64,000 bases of DNA, taken from NCBI GenBank assembly GCA_012932865.1, contig SAXG01000089.1:1-64000 (forward strand), in the 5' to 3' direction. The translations under genes were made by a program, and so were the position numbers. The stretch comes from Amylostereum areolatum (taxonomy: Eukaryota > Basidiomycota > Agaricomycetes > Russulales > Stereaceae). Positions within the stretch are counted from its first letter, which is position 1; each line of letters starts with the position of its first letter. Below the pieces are notes generated by a model. That model was not told where the DNA came from, did no database searches, and saw nothing but the letters and a program-made list of their open reading frames with translations. Below, one piece after another: positions 1-12,933 of this stretch.

Positions 1-1501
1 GCGTCGCGGGGCGAGCGGTCCTCGGCCCTGCTCAGGAGTGCGCGCGAGCTGCGTGGGGCGTGTGCGTGACCGGTGCTTGCCAATGTTGAATCGATGGGTA
101 GGCGGCGGGGGGATCGATACACCTACGTGGGCGATGAAGGACTGGCGGGAGGCGCGGGCGCGCACCATGGACTTGTATCGTTCCGCATGCCGCGCGCAGG
201 CGGAGGGAGGGGAGTCGATGAGTAAGGAGGGGGGGGTGTTACTTACGAGCTCAGTGGGTCCACTCAACCGACGCACAAGCAGGTAAGCAGAGAAAAAGGA
301 CGACCCACCTGTCGTCAGCAAACCCGACCCAGGACCTGGGAGTCGGCGTGCAAGGGGGAACGACCCGACCGAACGACCGTTGCCGGGGGGGTGGCACATC
401 GATGTCGAGCGAAGGTTGCACGGTTCGGGTGCCACGGAAACCAGGAAAACGGCAATAAGGATGCACGCGCCGCACTGGCAGGGGGGGTTACCGGCGCCAC
501 TAACGAACCACAAAAAAAAAGTTCAGAACAACTCGCCGCTCGAGACTCGAGCGAAAGCGGCGGGAACAATTGCGCGTCGTACTCGTAGGGCGCAGCGGAG
601 AAGAAGGAACAGGGCCGGGAAGGGGAACGTTCATTGTGCGGGGTCAGAGAAGCGTTGAATAATATGTAAGTGATAATCGGTCGACGGCTCGTTGTTGCTG
701 ATTATAGGTAAGGATCATTTCCAGGGTGACGGGCGTGGGGAAGGTAGGGGGGATCCCGTGTATGGGCGAGCTGGGCGCCGGATTCAGGGAAGGGCCGGCC
801 GGAGGGTGGGGAGAAGGCACCCGCGGGAAAAGCCGAAGGCGATGGCGTGGGCAGTGCCCGGCCCGGACCTGATTTGGGATTGAATTGGAGTGCGGTGCGG
901 CGAGTTCGGTTAGAGGGGTTACCTATTTATTTTGAACGAGGGAAATGGGCGAGCGTGTGGCGAAAACGACGGTGGAGGACGGATCGGACCTGCGTCATGG
1001 AAGCGCGAATGGGTGACGCAGGGGGGTGGGGAAAGGCGCGGGCGATGATTGGGGGAGGGACGAGGATGGGGGACCGGGGGTCTGGACCGTTGGAGATGGA
1101 TCTGGGGGACACTCTGGGGGGGGGGAGATCGCAGGCTCCGGGAAGCGGATGCAAAAATAAAAATGGAAAAGAAAAACACGCGTCCGAATAACACGTATGT
1201 ATAATCGAACGGCAACGGCAGCCACCCGTTTCGCGTTTCCCACCCAACCCCTCGCTGAGCCGCTCCCCGTTTTATATTCAGCCCAGGCGCAACGCCCTTC
1301 CCTTCCTCTCCTGCTCCCCCCCTTCGCTCCCCCGCACAAAGACGCGCAAGGCGAGGACGCGAACGGCCCTTCTCTTTACGAGAACCTCAAGACCGGCTCG
1401 AACCCGCCGAAAGTCGCGAACGCGCCCAAAGAGGCCCTACGCCTCGTGCCCAGCCCATTATTTCCCCCCGACCGCGACTCGAACCGACCGAACCGTGCAG
1501 G
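1..1501. other. GC-rich upstream region without a recognised gene
   Basis: This stretch is GC-rich, with runs of G on the plus strand and frequent stops or low-complexity frames. I see no convincing coding exon. A TATA-like sequence (ttttatattc, near 1270) followed by a pyrimidine-rich stretch suggests the promoter and 5' leader of the plus-strand gene that begins near 1502. Confidence 0.4.
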
Positions 1502-3132
1502 ATGGACCGTGGTTGGAAGAACACGCCTCCGTCCCCCGTGCGAGGGCCCCACGAACGCCTGCCACCGCCCGCGTGTCGCCCGCGCCCGCGAACCGACGAC
1601 GCCTCAACGCAAACCATCACCCGGTCATCCGCCTCCAACTTGATAACACCCCCTCCGTCTCCCCTTCTCCCCCTCCCCCGACATTTCCCCCCTTTCCTCC
1701 CCAACCGCCCCCGACGCAACCACCACCACCACCACCCCCTGCCACCGCAGACGGCGCCCCCGACCACGACCACCTACGCCCTCACCCCGCCTCGCCCCCG
1801 CTCCCACGCGTCCCACCCGTGTCCTTACCCAACGCCCAGCACTCCCTCCCCACTGCGCCCCCGCGCCCTCGCCCTCGCCCACCTCCCCTCCCGCTCCTCC
1901 CTCGCCTCCTCCTCCACAAACCCCTCCACCCCCTCCACCCCCTCCCGCCCGCCCCTCCCACGCCCGCAGCCCCAGCCTGACCCTCATCCTCCCCGCCCCC
2001 GTCCGCCCCTCCCTCGCCATGTCCCTCTCCCCCACCTCCCTCCACCACACCCCCTCAAAACCCCCCCACGCCCCCACCCCCATCCACCGCCCCTCCCACG
2101 CCCACTCCCACTCCCTCGGCGCCGGCCCCCGCCCCCGCTCCCGCTCCCGTCGACCTCGACTTCCTGCGCCCCGCCCTCCCGCTCGGAGCGCCTCCTCCGC
2201 GAGACCCTCCGCCGCGACTCCCAGCACCAGTCCGGCCGCGCCGTCTCGCTCTCCCCCCGCACCCGCATGCGCCGCGCGGAGTCCTACTCCCACCCGGCCC
2301 CCGCCCTACGGCGACATGTTCGACTGCTGCATCGACGACGACGACGACGACGACGGCGTGGACGAAGAGGACAACGACGGCCCCTTGCTCTTCGCCACCC
2401 AGAAACGCGCCCCGCCCCTCCGTCGCGCGTCCAAGAGCGCCGTCGACGCCCCCCGCGGCCGCAGCCCCGCCACCGACGAAAAGCGCGGCGAGTCGAGCAC
2501 GAACGTGCGTTCTCGCTCCCTCTCATCCCTCTCTCCTTTCAGCGCGCATATACTCACCCCGCCCTCCGCCCCCGGACAGTCCTCGGCCCTGCCCTCCCCC
2601 GCGCGCTCCGCGAGCGCCCTGCCCCCCGCGCTCTCCCGCGCCTCGAGCACGCGCTCCCGCCCGCGCCACCACACGCACCCGTCCAGCCAGCACGGCCTCG
2701 CGCCCCCCGGCCCCGGCCTCGCCCCGCTCCACCCTCGCCCACCTCCACCCCGCCGCCCGCGCGTGCGCCCCGTCGCAGGCGCAGTCCCCTGGGCCCGGGG
2801 CGCAGGAACCGCGCGCCCACCCCCTCGGACTCGGACAGACCCAGACCCAGACCCAGAGCCCGAGTCAGAACCCGAGCCCGGAGCCGCGGCGCCCGACGCA
2901 CACCCCGCACCTGTCCTCGTCCTCGTCCTCCTCGAGCGCGTCCTCGACCCCGGGCACGCCCCCGCCCGCGTCCGCCGCGTTCGACGCGCACCTCGCGAGC
3001 GCCAAGCTCCGGCACACGGACGGGTACGTCAGCTTCGCGGCCGTGGAGGGGCTCGGGGCGCCCCCCGGGGAGGGCGAGGAGAGCGCGGAGGAGGAGCGGC
3101 GGGGGTGGTTGTGGCGGTGGAAGAGCGGGTGA
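1502..3132 (+). CDS. Conserved low-complexity basidiomycete protein, reading frame broken
   Basis: Pro/Ser/Arg-rich protein of unknown function. Protein-like blocks follow one another on the plus strand but in different frames. A block with SLTLILPAPVRPSLAMSL lies near 1975-2040. An Arg-rich block containing ERLLRETLRRDSQ lies near 2185-2280 in a second frame. An acidic block (MFDCC followed by an Asp run, then LLFATQKR) at 2317-2430 returns to the first frame. A C-terminal block with GYVSFAAVEGLGAP ends at the stop at 3130-3132 in the third frame. A short GT-AG intron is possible at 2505-2542, but no intron fits the change near 2290. From memory, the C-terminal GYVSFA.VEGLG pattern recurs in basidiomycete hypothetical proteins. 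The breaks are either indels in C-rich homopolymers, real or from sequencing, or gene decay. The start is uncertain. Confidence 0.5.
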
Positions 3133-4179
3133 GGGGGTGCGGAGGGCGGATGCGGGATGGGGTGTCCTGGGGAAGAGGAAAGGGGGGAGCGGGGGTTGTA
3201 CGCTTTTGTTGGTCCTTTTTGTTTTTTTTTTGGATATGGGTGTCGTTTCTGCCGTCGTCGTCGTCGTCGCTGCTGTTGTTGTGCTTATTATTCCGCATGT
3301 GGCTCGTGCCACCCCCCTCGCATACATCCATACATCCATATACATATACATACCGCCTCTCTGCCTGTCTATACATCTACCGGTCTCGGTCCCGGCCCTC
3401 CTCATCCCCTTCATCTTACACGTCCTCTTTTCGCACGCATACACGCATCTTCCCCTTCACGTCCCTTCTGCTCTCCCCCCGGCGGTCTTCCCTATGCCTC
3501 CCTCCCCCCACGCCCTCCTGCCTTTCTTCCTCTTGCAGACATATGCTCCACCATGCCCCTTCTTCCCCACGCACGCATCGCTATCGATTTTTCCTTTTTT
3601 TATTATTCCTGCTTCGCCTGCCTGCCTCCCTTTTTTTCCCTTCGGGTGTATGTATGTATCCTCAAATCCTACAGTTTTACTTACAGCACGAACCCCCCCT
3701 AACCCCCCGCCCATCCACCGCGATGGTCCGGGCGGGGAGGGACGGCCAACGGGTACTATGTACCTGTCATATCGTCGCGGTCGCGGTCAAAAAAAAAAAT
3801 CGTAAGGGGGGCCCTCGCGCCTCGCGCTTCGCACGCACGCGTGTGTTTGGATCGTGGGCGGTGTCCTGCGCTGTCGTACTTCAAGATGGGTGGAGGACGG
3901 CACGGCACGGGCGGGCGGATCCGAGGGAGGGAGATGCGTGTGGATCCCCTTTCCCCGCGCGGCTCCCTCCGTTCGGTGTGACTGTGCTTGTTGGTGGACC
4001 GAGGGGAGACTGGCACGCGCGGGCACCGAGTGGACGCGCGATGGCGGCGACACTGGCGGTGCATGGACGGTGCGGTTTTTGTAAGTACTTGGCAACGGGT
4101 GGGTGGCGGGAGGCGGGAGGCGGGAGGCGGGAGACTCCATCGACGCCTGCTTTAGGAGACTACATGGCTTGGCGTTGAG
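3133..4179. other. 3' flank and intergenic sequence
   Basis: No recognised gene. It holds a T run (about 3222-3231), a short GTC microsatellite (about 3252-3269), pyrimidine-rich sequence and several ATAC/CATA repeats typical of a fungal 3' UTR and intergenic space. Confidence 0.4.
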
Positions 4180-7100
4180 TTGAGTTGGGAGTGCGGCCAG
4201 GTGTATGCTGCCTCCCCTTCAAGCTTCATCCCCACCACCTCCTCCCCTTCCGCTTCTCTTCTCTTCTCTGCTCTTCTCTTCTCTCCGGTGCGTTCCCCGT
4301 CCTTCTCACTTATCGCGCGCGTTCGTCGATGCATCGATGCATCCCTGGACCCCTTCGCACGGGCCGCGCCGCGCGTTTTCTCTGAAGCTTCGCTTCGCTT
4401 CGACGTTGCGCCCTCGGTCGCATTCGACGGCTCCATCGCGGGCATGGTCCATGTTTGTTTACACGGGGAGGCCCGAGGCCTGAGGACGTTATCGTCGGCG
4501 CGTGGCGATCGCCTTACGACCGCCCCGCCGGGATCCCGGTAAGTTTATCGTTTATCGTTCAACGTTCACGTTCACGCTATGTTTGGGTTCGAGCGTGTGG
4601 TGTTCGAGACACGCTCCAGACCCTGGTCGGTGCTCCTCGTACTTACTACTCGGTACTCAGTGGTCGTCCATCGCCCATGGTTCACGTGTTGGCACTCCCC
4701 TCCGGCCTCTGTGTAGCCCCCCACCGCACGTACCTGCACCGACGCTTGTCAATGCTATCGCTTGCTTACTAGTATGTGCTGCAGGACCCACCCGTCCCGG
4801 CCCTTGATCCATCCTCCGGTTCCAGGCGTTCGAGAATCTCGAAACCGAGGACTCGACGCGTCTGCGGGAGGAAGGCGAAGGACCGCGCCTGGACGTCCTG
4901 CGAGCGGCCATACATGGGATCCACGGCGGTCATGGGGTGCTGTTCGCTCCCATGTGTGCGGTATACCGTATACGTAACGTGCGCTTCGCATCGAACACGT
5001 ACTTACTTACTTGTACGCTATATCGTGCGCCGCTCGATGGGCCTTTTCGCCGTCGTACTTACGCGGGGTCCTTGCGGGGGCGGATCCGAAGTGCAGTGTG
5101 CTCCTGACGCCGCCGGGCATGCGACGTGCTTACTGCAGGCGCGTGTCCGCAGACGATTGTACTGCTCATGCGTATGCGGCGTGTGCTCCAAGCTTCAAGG
5201 TTTCGAGGTTTTCAAGCTCCCAAGCCTTACCTGCACTGAGTATTGAACGTTGGACGTTGAACCCTCGTCTTCGGCGATGCGAATTGAGTGATGAGGAGCC
5301 GAGAGAAATTTTGCAGGAGGGTGGCGTTGCGGTTGTGACTTGGGGGAACGGCCTCGAAGGATTAGGGGGCGCTTTAGCTGCGTGGCGTCGACGGTGCGAT
5401 CCTCATCCTGCCGCCCAGCTGGAGTCTGGAGAGTCATTGAATATTGAATGATCGACTCGTCGCGCGGGGGCACGTGATCGTTCTCGACGGGCGCTTACAT
5501 GTAAGCGCCTCTCATCTTTAGGTCGACTTTCCGTCGACAAGAGCTCGAAGTTGCTTACTTGAGTTGGATCGATCGCTCCCTCCCTGTACGCCCCGTCGCT
5601 GCGAATGCCGTCCACGCAGCCTTCTTCCGCAGATAAGTACTGTACCAGATCGCCCTGCCACCCCCGTGCGTGGTGGCGCAACGTCCCACCCCGCCGCTCC
5701 CAGCCGAACTCGAACGATCCCGCAAACTTGGGCGTCGAGTCGAAGTGCGTATGCGCTCCGTCGCCTTCCTGCTTCGACGTTGAGCTTTCAGGCGGGGCGT
5801 ACCACTCCGCGAAGGACCCGGAGGGCGTTCGCGGCGGGATGACTCGGATGGCAAAGTCGATCGTCCATCGGCATGTAAGTACATACTTAGTACGGTAAGT
5901 GTTTTCACATCACCTCGCCTTCCTTGCCCAGTGCCAGGTGGTGCGTTCCTTCTGACCGATTCCCGATTGCGCGTGTCTAGGGAAGTTTCATAGGGATGCC
6001 CCCACGACCCACTTGTGTCCAGCTGGCCCCACATCCTCGCTGGCGTTCTCGCGCGGTGGAGCGACCTTTTCAATGGCCTCGCTGAGGGCGTCCTTCCCCG
6101 GGACGCGCGCATGACCCCGTTCCTGGCGATATGCGGACGAGCGAGAGAGGTGTTCGCGACGGTCCAGGTATGTAAGTCAGCATAAAAGCCTCGAATGATT
6201 GAACCGCACCTCCCGAGAGCGTGCGCCTCGTTCTGATCGCCGTCTCAGCTGTCCGGGGTGGACCCTGCTTCTCTCGCGGGCGTCTCCAGTGCGACGTGCG
6301 GGTGGGTGGGCGACCGTTTGGGTTCAGCGTTCAGGATTCGAGCTATTCGCGTTTATCTGAGGTGCGGTTCGAGGGGTACTGTGAAGAAAACCCTCGAGGC
6401 ACATGCCTCCACGCTCCGTGGGGAACTTCGGCGCACGCCGACCGGTTCGCGCGACGTGCGCGACGTGCGCGGGAGTCGCGCCGACAGCCTTCCGATTCCA
6501 ACCTTCGTCGGACGGCACGACTCATGCGGTGGCAACCCCCCTTCGTCATTCGGCGTTCAGATGTCCAGGTAAGTGTGCAGGGCAGGGCACATGCAGTGCC
6601 GGTGACCCGCGCGATCGAGGAGAAGCTTCTTCTGGTCGACTGTTCCGCGAACACGGGGATCCACAGTAAGTCCTCGAAGCGCGGGGACTCCTCAGGCTTG
6701 CGTCGATGGTGCCAATGGTGCTTGAGCATGTAAGTATCTCTGTACATCGCTGCGACGGTACGGACCTCTGAATTGTACTGCTGGAACACTTACGATGTTC
6801 TCCGCAGACGTTCTCCCGAAGCGCGGACATCCATTCCAGTTTACTTACATCTGGAAGCTGCGCGATGTCGCACATCATCACGGCTCCACGCCGCCACCGC
6901 AGCCGCATGAGTATGACGTCTCTATAACCACGCCTATGGGGGCGGCGGCCTCGAGTCTCTGGAAGGCTCGTCCAAAGGATCCAATGCATACCCCGAACGT
7001 CATACACACGGTAAGGATGTGAACGAAGCGCACACCTGCGGGATAGGCGTGTAACGTGTAACCCCAGCAGGAACACGACGGCCTTCCTGCTCTGATCGTC

Positions 7101-7454
7101 GTTCTTTCGCTTTTCTACTGGCGACACGGAAGGTGTTCCCATGACCGTTCCGGAGGCGAGCAAGGCTCGAGGCGCCCTAGTCCTCGAATTCGACTCCTTA
7201 AGCGCAAGCTTCGCTGTTCGTCGAGGATCGGAATCGGAAGCCCCGTGTGCGCAGACGGGTCTTCGTGGCTACACGCCGAGCTCGCGCCACCCGGTCCTGT
7301 GACACAGGCAAGTCTGGCGGCTGCGTCATGGTCGTTGGAAGCTTTGTCCTCTGAGCGATCGGCGCGTTCTTCGACGGATCTTTCGTGTATAGATCGTTTG
7401 CGGCGAGTACGAATCGACGACGTCAAGGCCAGCGAGCACGCACTTGTCGAGTGA
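4180..7454 (+). CDS. Unrecognised multi-exon gene or genes, approximate model
   Basis: Several protein-like segments on the plus strand are separated by good fungal splice sites, so I infer at least one spliced gene, possibly two. Likely exons are: a segment ending at 4538 before gtaagt; 4826-4973 (includes GPRLDVLRAAIHGIHGG); a segment ending at a stop at 5449-5451 (includes SIERWTLNPRLRRCELSDEE); a segment ending at 5874 before gtaagt; 5994 to about 6165 (includes HILAGVLARWSDLFNGLAEG); an exon after the ctcag near 6248; an exon starting near 6810 after ccgcag; and a last exon from about 7072 to a stop at 7452-7454. I recognise no domain. The 5451 stop may end one gene, with a second beginning near 5600. 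Part of 5560-5870 also reads well on the minus strand. The true start was not found. Confidence 0.35.
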
Positions 7455-8804
7455 AACATGGACCACTGCTGCTGGGAATCGCTAGCGGGTCCCGCTAGCT
7501 CGAATGGAAAGCCGCGCGTAATACGGAGCCCTAGGTGGCGTCAATTTCTCTCGTCCTCGTCTCCACTTGTATAATTGCTCTGGCGGTACTAGGGTCTTGT
7601 TTCGCTTCATTCACCAGCCCGAGCGGCGCCTAGATCCATGTTCTGGTCAGTGTTCGTTCTTCGAGACGCAAATCGGAAAACGTGTTCATCGCCATCGGTG
7701 CTAGCACGACACCCATCCTGATCGCAACATGACGCACAACACAACAAACCGCCCGTCGGTGCCCGCGCGCTCAGGCTCTCCTCCGGGTACCCAGCACTGG
7801 CACTCCGTGGTCGTATGACCCTCTTTTCGGACGTCATACGTCATGAGCCCGCTGCGGGACCCATCCTGACATGTCATCGTCATGCGGGGGCCAAGGAGGG
7901 AAAGGAGGAGGAGGCGCGCAATGATCGGGGTTCCTCCTTCCCTCGCGCTGTTCGCCTAATTTCCCCGCACATCGCCACCGACCAGCCCGGACATGCGGGG
8001 AAGAGGTGGCTTTTTTTTACGCTCGAGCTCGAGCGGCTCACATGAGGCGCGCTCGTGTCTTGCGGGACTGGATGTGGCGTGTCGTTTGACTTACACGCGT
8101 TGATGATAAGTTGTCGTTGATGGGTTTCCGTACGTACTAGTACGCGGAGGCCGGACTCGGACCTTGGGGAGGGCGGAAGTCTCCGTGATGCACCAATATA
8201 TGCATGTTGCGTTTCTGTGCCATCGTTGTTGGCACTTACAGGCAGAGTTGAGCTATCGTGCTGGTGCATACTGCCTCGCCGTGTTGATGCACGTGATATT
8301 CGCTACTAGACAACCGGGACTTGAACGAGTTTGAACGACTCTTTTTAGTTCCGTCTGCCCCTGTCTGCCCCCGGGTTCGAGCGCAGGAATTCCTCTCCGT
8401 CGACAAGTGCTCGCCAGGAGACCCTATCCACGGTCGACCATCCATATCTGTGCAACGACAGGCTGGCCAAGTTTCCCTTGATCATCCCCCGCACCTAGTA
8501 GTAATACCTCGCTGCTACTGTTAACTTCCCTACAAGTTGCGAGCCTGAGGAGCTCCCCTATTCAAACGGGACCATTGGTCGTATGTCCACAGCTCTCATT
8601 GCATATTGACTTCCAAAAATAACCGCCTTGGAACCGACAGTCCACTTCGTCACGCCCATCTTACCAGGATCGCCTCATCAATTCGTGTTGCGTCGGGACG
8701 ATCACGATGATCGAGGGAACTAACGAAGGGTCAGATGAGGCTCAGGTGAGAGTATCGCTACAGTGAGTTTCGCTGGTCCACTTTCCCATTGGTGCTTCTC
8801 TGAC
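7455..8804. other. Intergenic region with a perfect 19-bp palindrome
   Basis: No convincing gene. A perfect inverted repeat, GCTAGCGGG-T-CCCGCTAGC, lies at 7481-7499, 27 bp after the preceding stop codon. The rest is unremarkable and includes the promoter of the F-box gene that follows. Confidence 0.4.
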
Positions 8805-10771
8805 ATGGCTCGGTCCGCTAGACTGATGCACACCTGCCTGCCCGTCGAGCTCTCCAGCAAAATATTCATATATGTCTCCAAATCGCACGAGGGCCGCCTT
8901 TCTCGGGGGGGTTATCGACAGAAGGGGTGGCTCATGCTCTCCGAGGTCTGCCGAGCGTGGCGTGATATCGTCCTTGGAACATCCGTTCTCTGGGCGGAAG
9001 ACATTTGTCAGCTCCCCTGTTCCCCGACCCTCTCCTTCGAACGCGCAGGAACTGCGCCGTTAACGATTCTCATAAAATACGACCAGAGCCACGCCATGCT
9101 ATCCTTTGTGTTCAGGTCAGATGTTATCGCCCGCGCTCGGAGACTCACTGTTTCCTCAAATTTTGGCTACATCGCGACCAAAGTCGCACCCAACTTCCCG
9201 TTCTACGACAAATTGTTTTCGGTGCTCTGCGGGAAATTCCTCCCCATGTTAGAAGAGCTGTTCGTGACTGAGGAGGACCATTCAAGTTCGCAATCTTCAA
9301 ATGCTCTTGCCATGCATACTCTCGGCGGATCCAGGCAACCGTTCATCGCCAAACAGCTGCAGCGGGTCATGATGTACGGAATCTTTATTCCATGGTCTAC
9401 ATCCACCTCGTCAATATCATCGCTGTGCATGGGCATGTTTCCCACCCCCACGTCCGATTCCCTGGACCTGCTCCTATCCATTCTTGACCTTTTGCCATTG
9501 CTTGAGATACTCAGCCTTTCCCGGGTGTTGCCCGACCTGCCAGACCCCCTCTTGACGCACAGACGCCGACCTGTCTCTCTACCCAGACTCCGCAATTTGC
9601 GCATGGAACAGTACAGTTCTCTGCCTGTCGCCGCGCTCCTAGGCGCGCTGAATATTCCGCCTTCCGCGATCCTTGGCCTGTGGATTTGGGGTTGGATTCA
9701 GAATAGAGACCGCGGGCCTCGGGCCCCCATGCACCGCGCCCTCCGTATGCTTGTCGCAAGCGTTGGGCGGATCCTGCACGACGCGGACTCGAGCGAGGCC
9801 GGCCCATTTGTCGGGATGTCCATAAAATCACGCTGGACGTCCTATGACATGTCCCATGGCAACATTGACGAGGGCAACATTACATTCTGGCTCCCAAAAC
9901 CAACAACGGGATGCGCTGGGGATGCCTTGAAGCCGTTCGGTAAGGAGTTTGACACAGACTTCCACGTTAGCGTCAATTCGAAGATCCACACATCGCTCGA
10001 ATTCCCGGATCACGACTCAGACGAAGGCCCTACGTGTATCCGCGTCCTCAAAGTCTTGGACGAATTCTACCCCTTGTCCGCCATCGAGGCGATCAGGATT
10101 GATTTCCGACAGCCTTTTGCGTATAAGGATTGGGTGAGCTTCCTGAAGCGAATGCCCAACGTACGAAGGTTGTATGTTCACGGCGACTATGAGGGGAACA
10201 CATGCTCTCTTTGGAGTGTTCTCGGGCGGTCCGTCGCAAGTGATACAAGCGGAAGTACAGACAACGTGCTCTTTCCCTGTCTATCCAGCATCTTTATCGA
10301 CACACGGGAGACCCAGGGAAGCAGCCCGTTCTGGTTGGCTCTGCTGGGCATGCTTTTTCGTCGAGCCAAGGCTGGTAACGCTGTCCAATTTCTGCGGATC
10401 GACGCGAGCTGGGATAATGCAGAACCGCTGAAGAAGTGCCAAATTCAGAGACTTAAGGACTTTGTGTCCTCGTTCGAATGTGAGCTCTATTTCTTCAAAC
10501 CTTTCCTTGCTACATTGGCACACCCCTGTGCTCGACTCAGCTGGCTGACGGAACATGTCAACGTACAGATGAAATTCATAATTGGGACGTCGATGAAGAT
10601 ACTGAGTCATCGGCCTACTCGTTCTCGTTGAGCCGAGAATGGGATGATTCCAACGCATTTGAAGCGCGCCTTCCCCCGCTTTCCTTGGATTCGGACGTAG
10701 AGGCCCTGTCCAGTGACGGTGAATGGAGTGACGGTGGCGATGATGACGACGGCGACGGCGACAGCGAGTAA
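8805..10771 (+). CDS. F-box protein with acidic C-terminal tail
   Basis: Predicted substrate-recognition subunit of an SCF ubiquitin ligase (family inference). The start is the ATG at 8805 (MARSARLMHT). An F-box-like motif follows at once (LPVELSSKIF), with a downstream VCRAWRDIVLGTSVLW segment typical of basidiomycete F-box proteins. The middle is Leu-rich and LRR-like but divergent. The first frame would stop at 10631, but a second frame from about 10569 to the TAA at 10769-10771 encodes an acidic, Ser/Asp-rich tail (YSFSLSREWDDSN and a final Asp/Gly run). A 41-nt intron at 10528-10568 (GT...ACAG) joins the two and gives 641 residues; a longer intron starting at the GTGAGC at 10480 also fits. 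The substrate is unknown. Confidence 0.75.
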
Positions 10772-10918
10772 GTAGTTCGACGAGAAAACGATTGTGAGGG
10801 GAGACAACTTATGTATCTATGAGCTTTTGCAAGACAGGTAAAGCATAGTCGTTAGAGTATAACAATTTGCCGTTTATTTAGAAGGAGAAGAGAGGTAAGT
10901 ATTAGGAGGGGCGTCACC

Positions 10919-12132
10919 CGAGGGGCGTCCGGCTAGGAATTCCGGTACTCCAACTCCCCTCATACTCAAGGCTGACGGTTTCGGGGTCCTCCTCCGGTCC
11001 GCGGGTACCCGCGCCGCGCTCGCATTCTCGTTCTTGCCGTTTGCGATTCTATACTCGAGTGGAATGAGCTGTATGCCTGAGGGGCTCCTTTAAGTTTCAG
11101 TTCTAATTGAATGATAGACCCCCAAAATCGCGCAGAGTCATAGCAGATTGACACGAAGTGGACATTAATAGTATACATTGTAAATCGTCATGTGGCCAGG
11201 ATAATCGACGTCGCGTTGCTTTCCTCCCGCCTTTTTCTCCCCTCCTCCCCTCCTCTCTGTTTTCATGGTGTTATATCCATTTATCCTACGATTGCGCTAT
11301 CCTATACCTTGATTTTGTGTCCGGTGGCCTGGTGATCAGCTTTGGATCAGCTCCTGGATGCTCTGGGACTCGGTTGGCAGCGGCCATATGTCAAGATTCT
11401 CACAATCTCCAACATCAACACCTTTGTGATGCATCGAATCAACTGGAATACTATGGTATGGGCTTGAAGGCCCGTCAAATGGAGGGCACGAAGGGAAGGT
11501 GCAAAGGGACAACACGCGTAGGCGGCTGGTAACTTGAAAAGGTGTGTGTACTTGCCGTCTCACTCTCCTACTCGCTTCCCTGCGATCCTCCACAGGACGT
11601 ATACTCTCGTCGGAAGCCTTCCAAATTCAGCTCGCTATTTAATCCCATTCCGCACCCCGCCCTTCGCCTATGAACTTGCTACCATTTACATGTGTGTATT
11701 CGCTCGTTCGTGTCTCTCGGAAGTCCTTGCATCAGATCCGCAGAGACAGCCACGAGCATAGCTGAGTACGTCTACGTCTCGCCTTCGTATCAAATACACT
11801 ACTTCATCATACTATACCGCGTCGATTCATACCTTGTGAACCATGTCAGTTTGTCACCGAGATCCATATGTTCGCCTTCGGAAAAGATCAACCAGTGCCA
11901 TATTTGCTGCAAGACATGTATTCCTCGAATATTGACTGTCGTTCATCAAATGCCTTTACACCTACGCTCCAGAACTCGCAGGAGCGATGTTAGCGAGCTG
12001 ATACTCACTGCTGCACAGTAGCAGATGCTCTTATCTGGCCAATCTAACGAATCTTATCTCGTCACCTCGGTTGACGGTGTCCGGGGTCCTCGCTGGGGTT
12101 GGAGTGCCGGAATCCGCGTCCGCACCCCCCCT
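10919..12132 (+). mobile_element. Non-autonomous TIR DNA transposon, copy A
   Basis: A 1,214-bp element flanked by a perfect 9-bp direct repeat GGCGTCACC (10910-10918 and 12133-12141). Its two ends are imperfect terminal inverted repeats sharing about 30 bp, with the core GGAwTTCCGGyACTCCAAC and a G-rich outer tip. No transposase or convincing ORF is present. Copy B (15987-17199) is nearly identical in inverted orientation. A 9-bp duplication is usual for Mutator-like elements, so a MULE-mobilised MITE is my inference. An 8-bp (hAT) reading is possible if the terminal base is counted differently. GGCGTCACC occurs once more just outside the right end, at 12143-12151. Confidence 0.8.
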
Positions 12133-12141
12133 GGCGTCACC

Positions 12142-12933
12142 AGGCGTCACCTAGGTTTGCAATTGGATCAGTCACTGAGTCAGGAACTCCGAGGAGGACT
12201 TTCAAGTCTCCGAATCGGGCCGGATCGGCAGATGCCGGTCGTTCTGCGACTCTGACAGAAAATCCGAAATTTCCTTACTACTCTCTGCTTCCTCTTCTTT
12301 CTACCCCCGCAACTTACAATCACCGTTGTCCTCGCTCACACACGGAAATGAACGCCTTGATTCTGAATGGAACATGGATCGCTGAGTAAAGTTTAAGTTG
12401 GAGATTTCTACTTGGCGGCCGCCGATTCGGACAAGTTGCGGCAGTGACAGCAACTGAAGGACATCCAGTGAGTCTTGAAGGTTGAAGCTTAGGATGCATT
12501 ACCTGACTTACATGTACAGCGATGCACATGCCCAACGACGCTTCGGATAATCTGGTCACTTTGCACAATACAGCCTCAAAACCATCGCGCTTTGCAAACA
12601 TCGAAGACTTCCCAAGCTTCCATCGAAGAATACTCATTCACAGGACTAGACCTCTCGTAGGCCCGCTATGCCCACTTGCTGTGCGGCGACCAAGCGGAAT
12701 CGATATATGCTATTGTTCCGACACGGGAACCGAATGCGCATGTACGTCAATATTTGGTTCGGAGGCGAGCATGCTAACTGGGATATACGGCAGCAGTTCC
12801 TTAACCCCGAGTAGGGAAGCGCAGGTCAGGGCGAATACTCGAGCCCTCGTATAAATCTCGAGAAGGTGGTGGACGCAGGACCTCCGGCCTTCCCCCTCCC
12901 CACTCTCCCCCTGCGCGAAGGTCAACGCTGGCT
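12142..12933. other. Spacer upstream of the first DUF6534 gene
   Basis: No recognised gene. A plus-strand frame at about 12522-12854 is open but has no recognisable motif and mixed codon use. The 3' end is promoter sequence of the next gene. Confidence 0.35.

Noticed and set aside
10966..12255. Open frames inside transposon copy A, mirrored in copy B
   Set aside because: They occur on both strands, lack conserved motifs and exist only because the element is repeated; none looks like a transposase.
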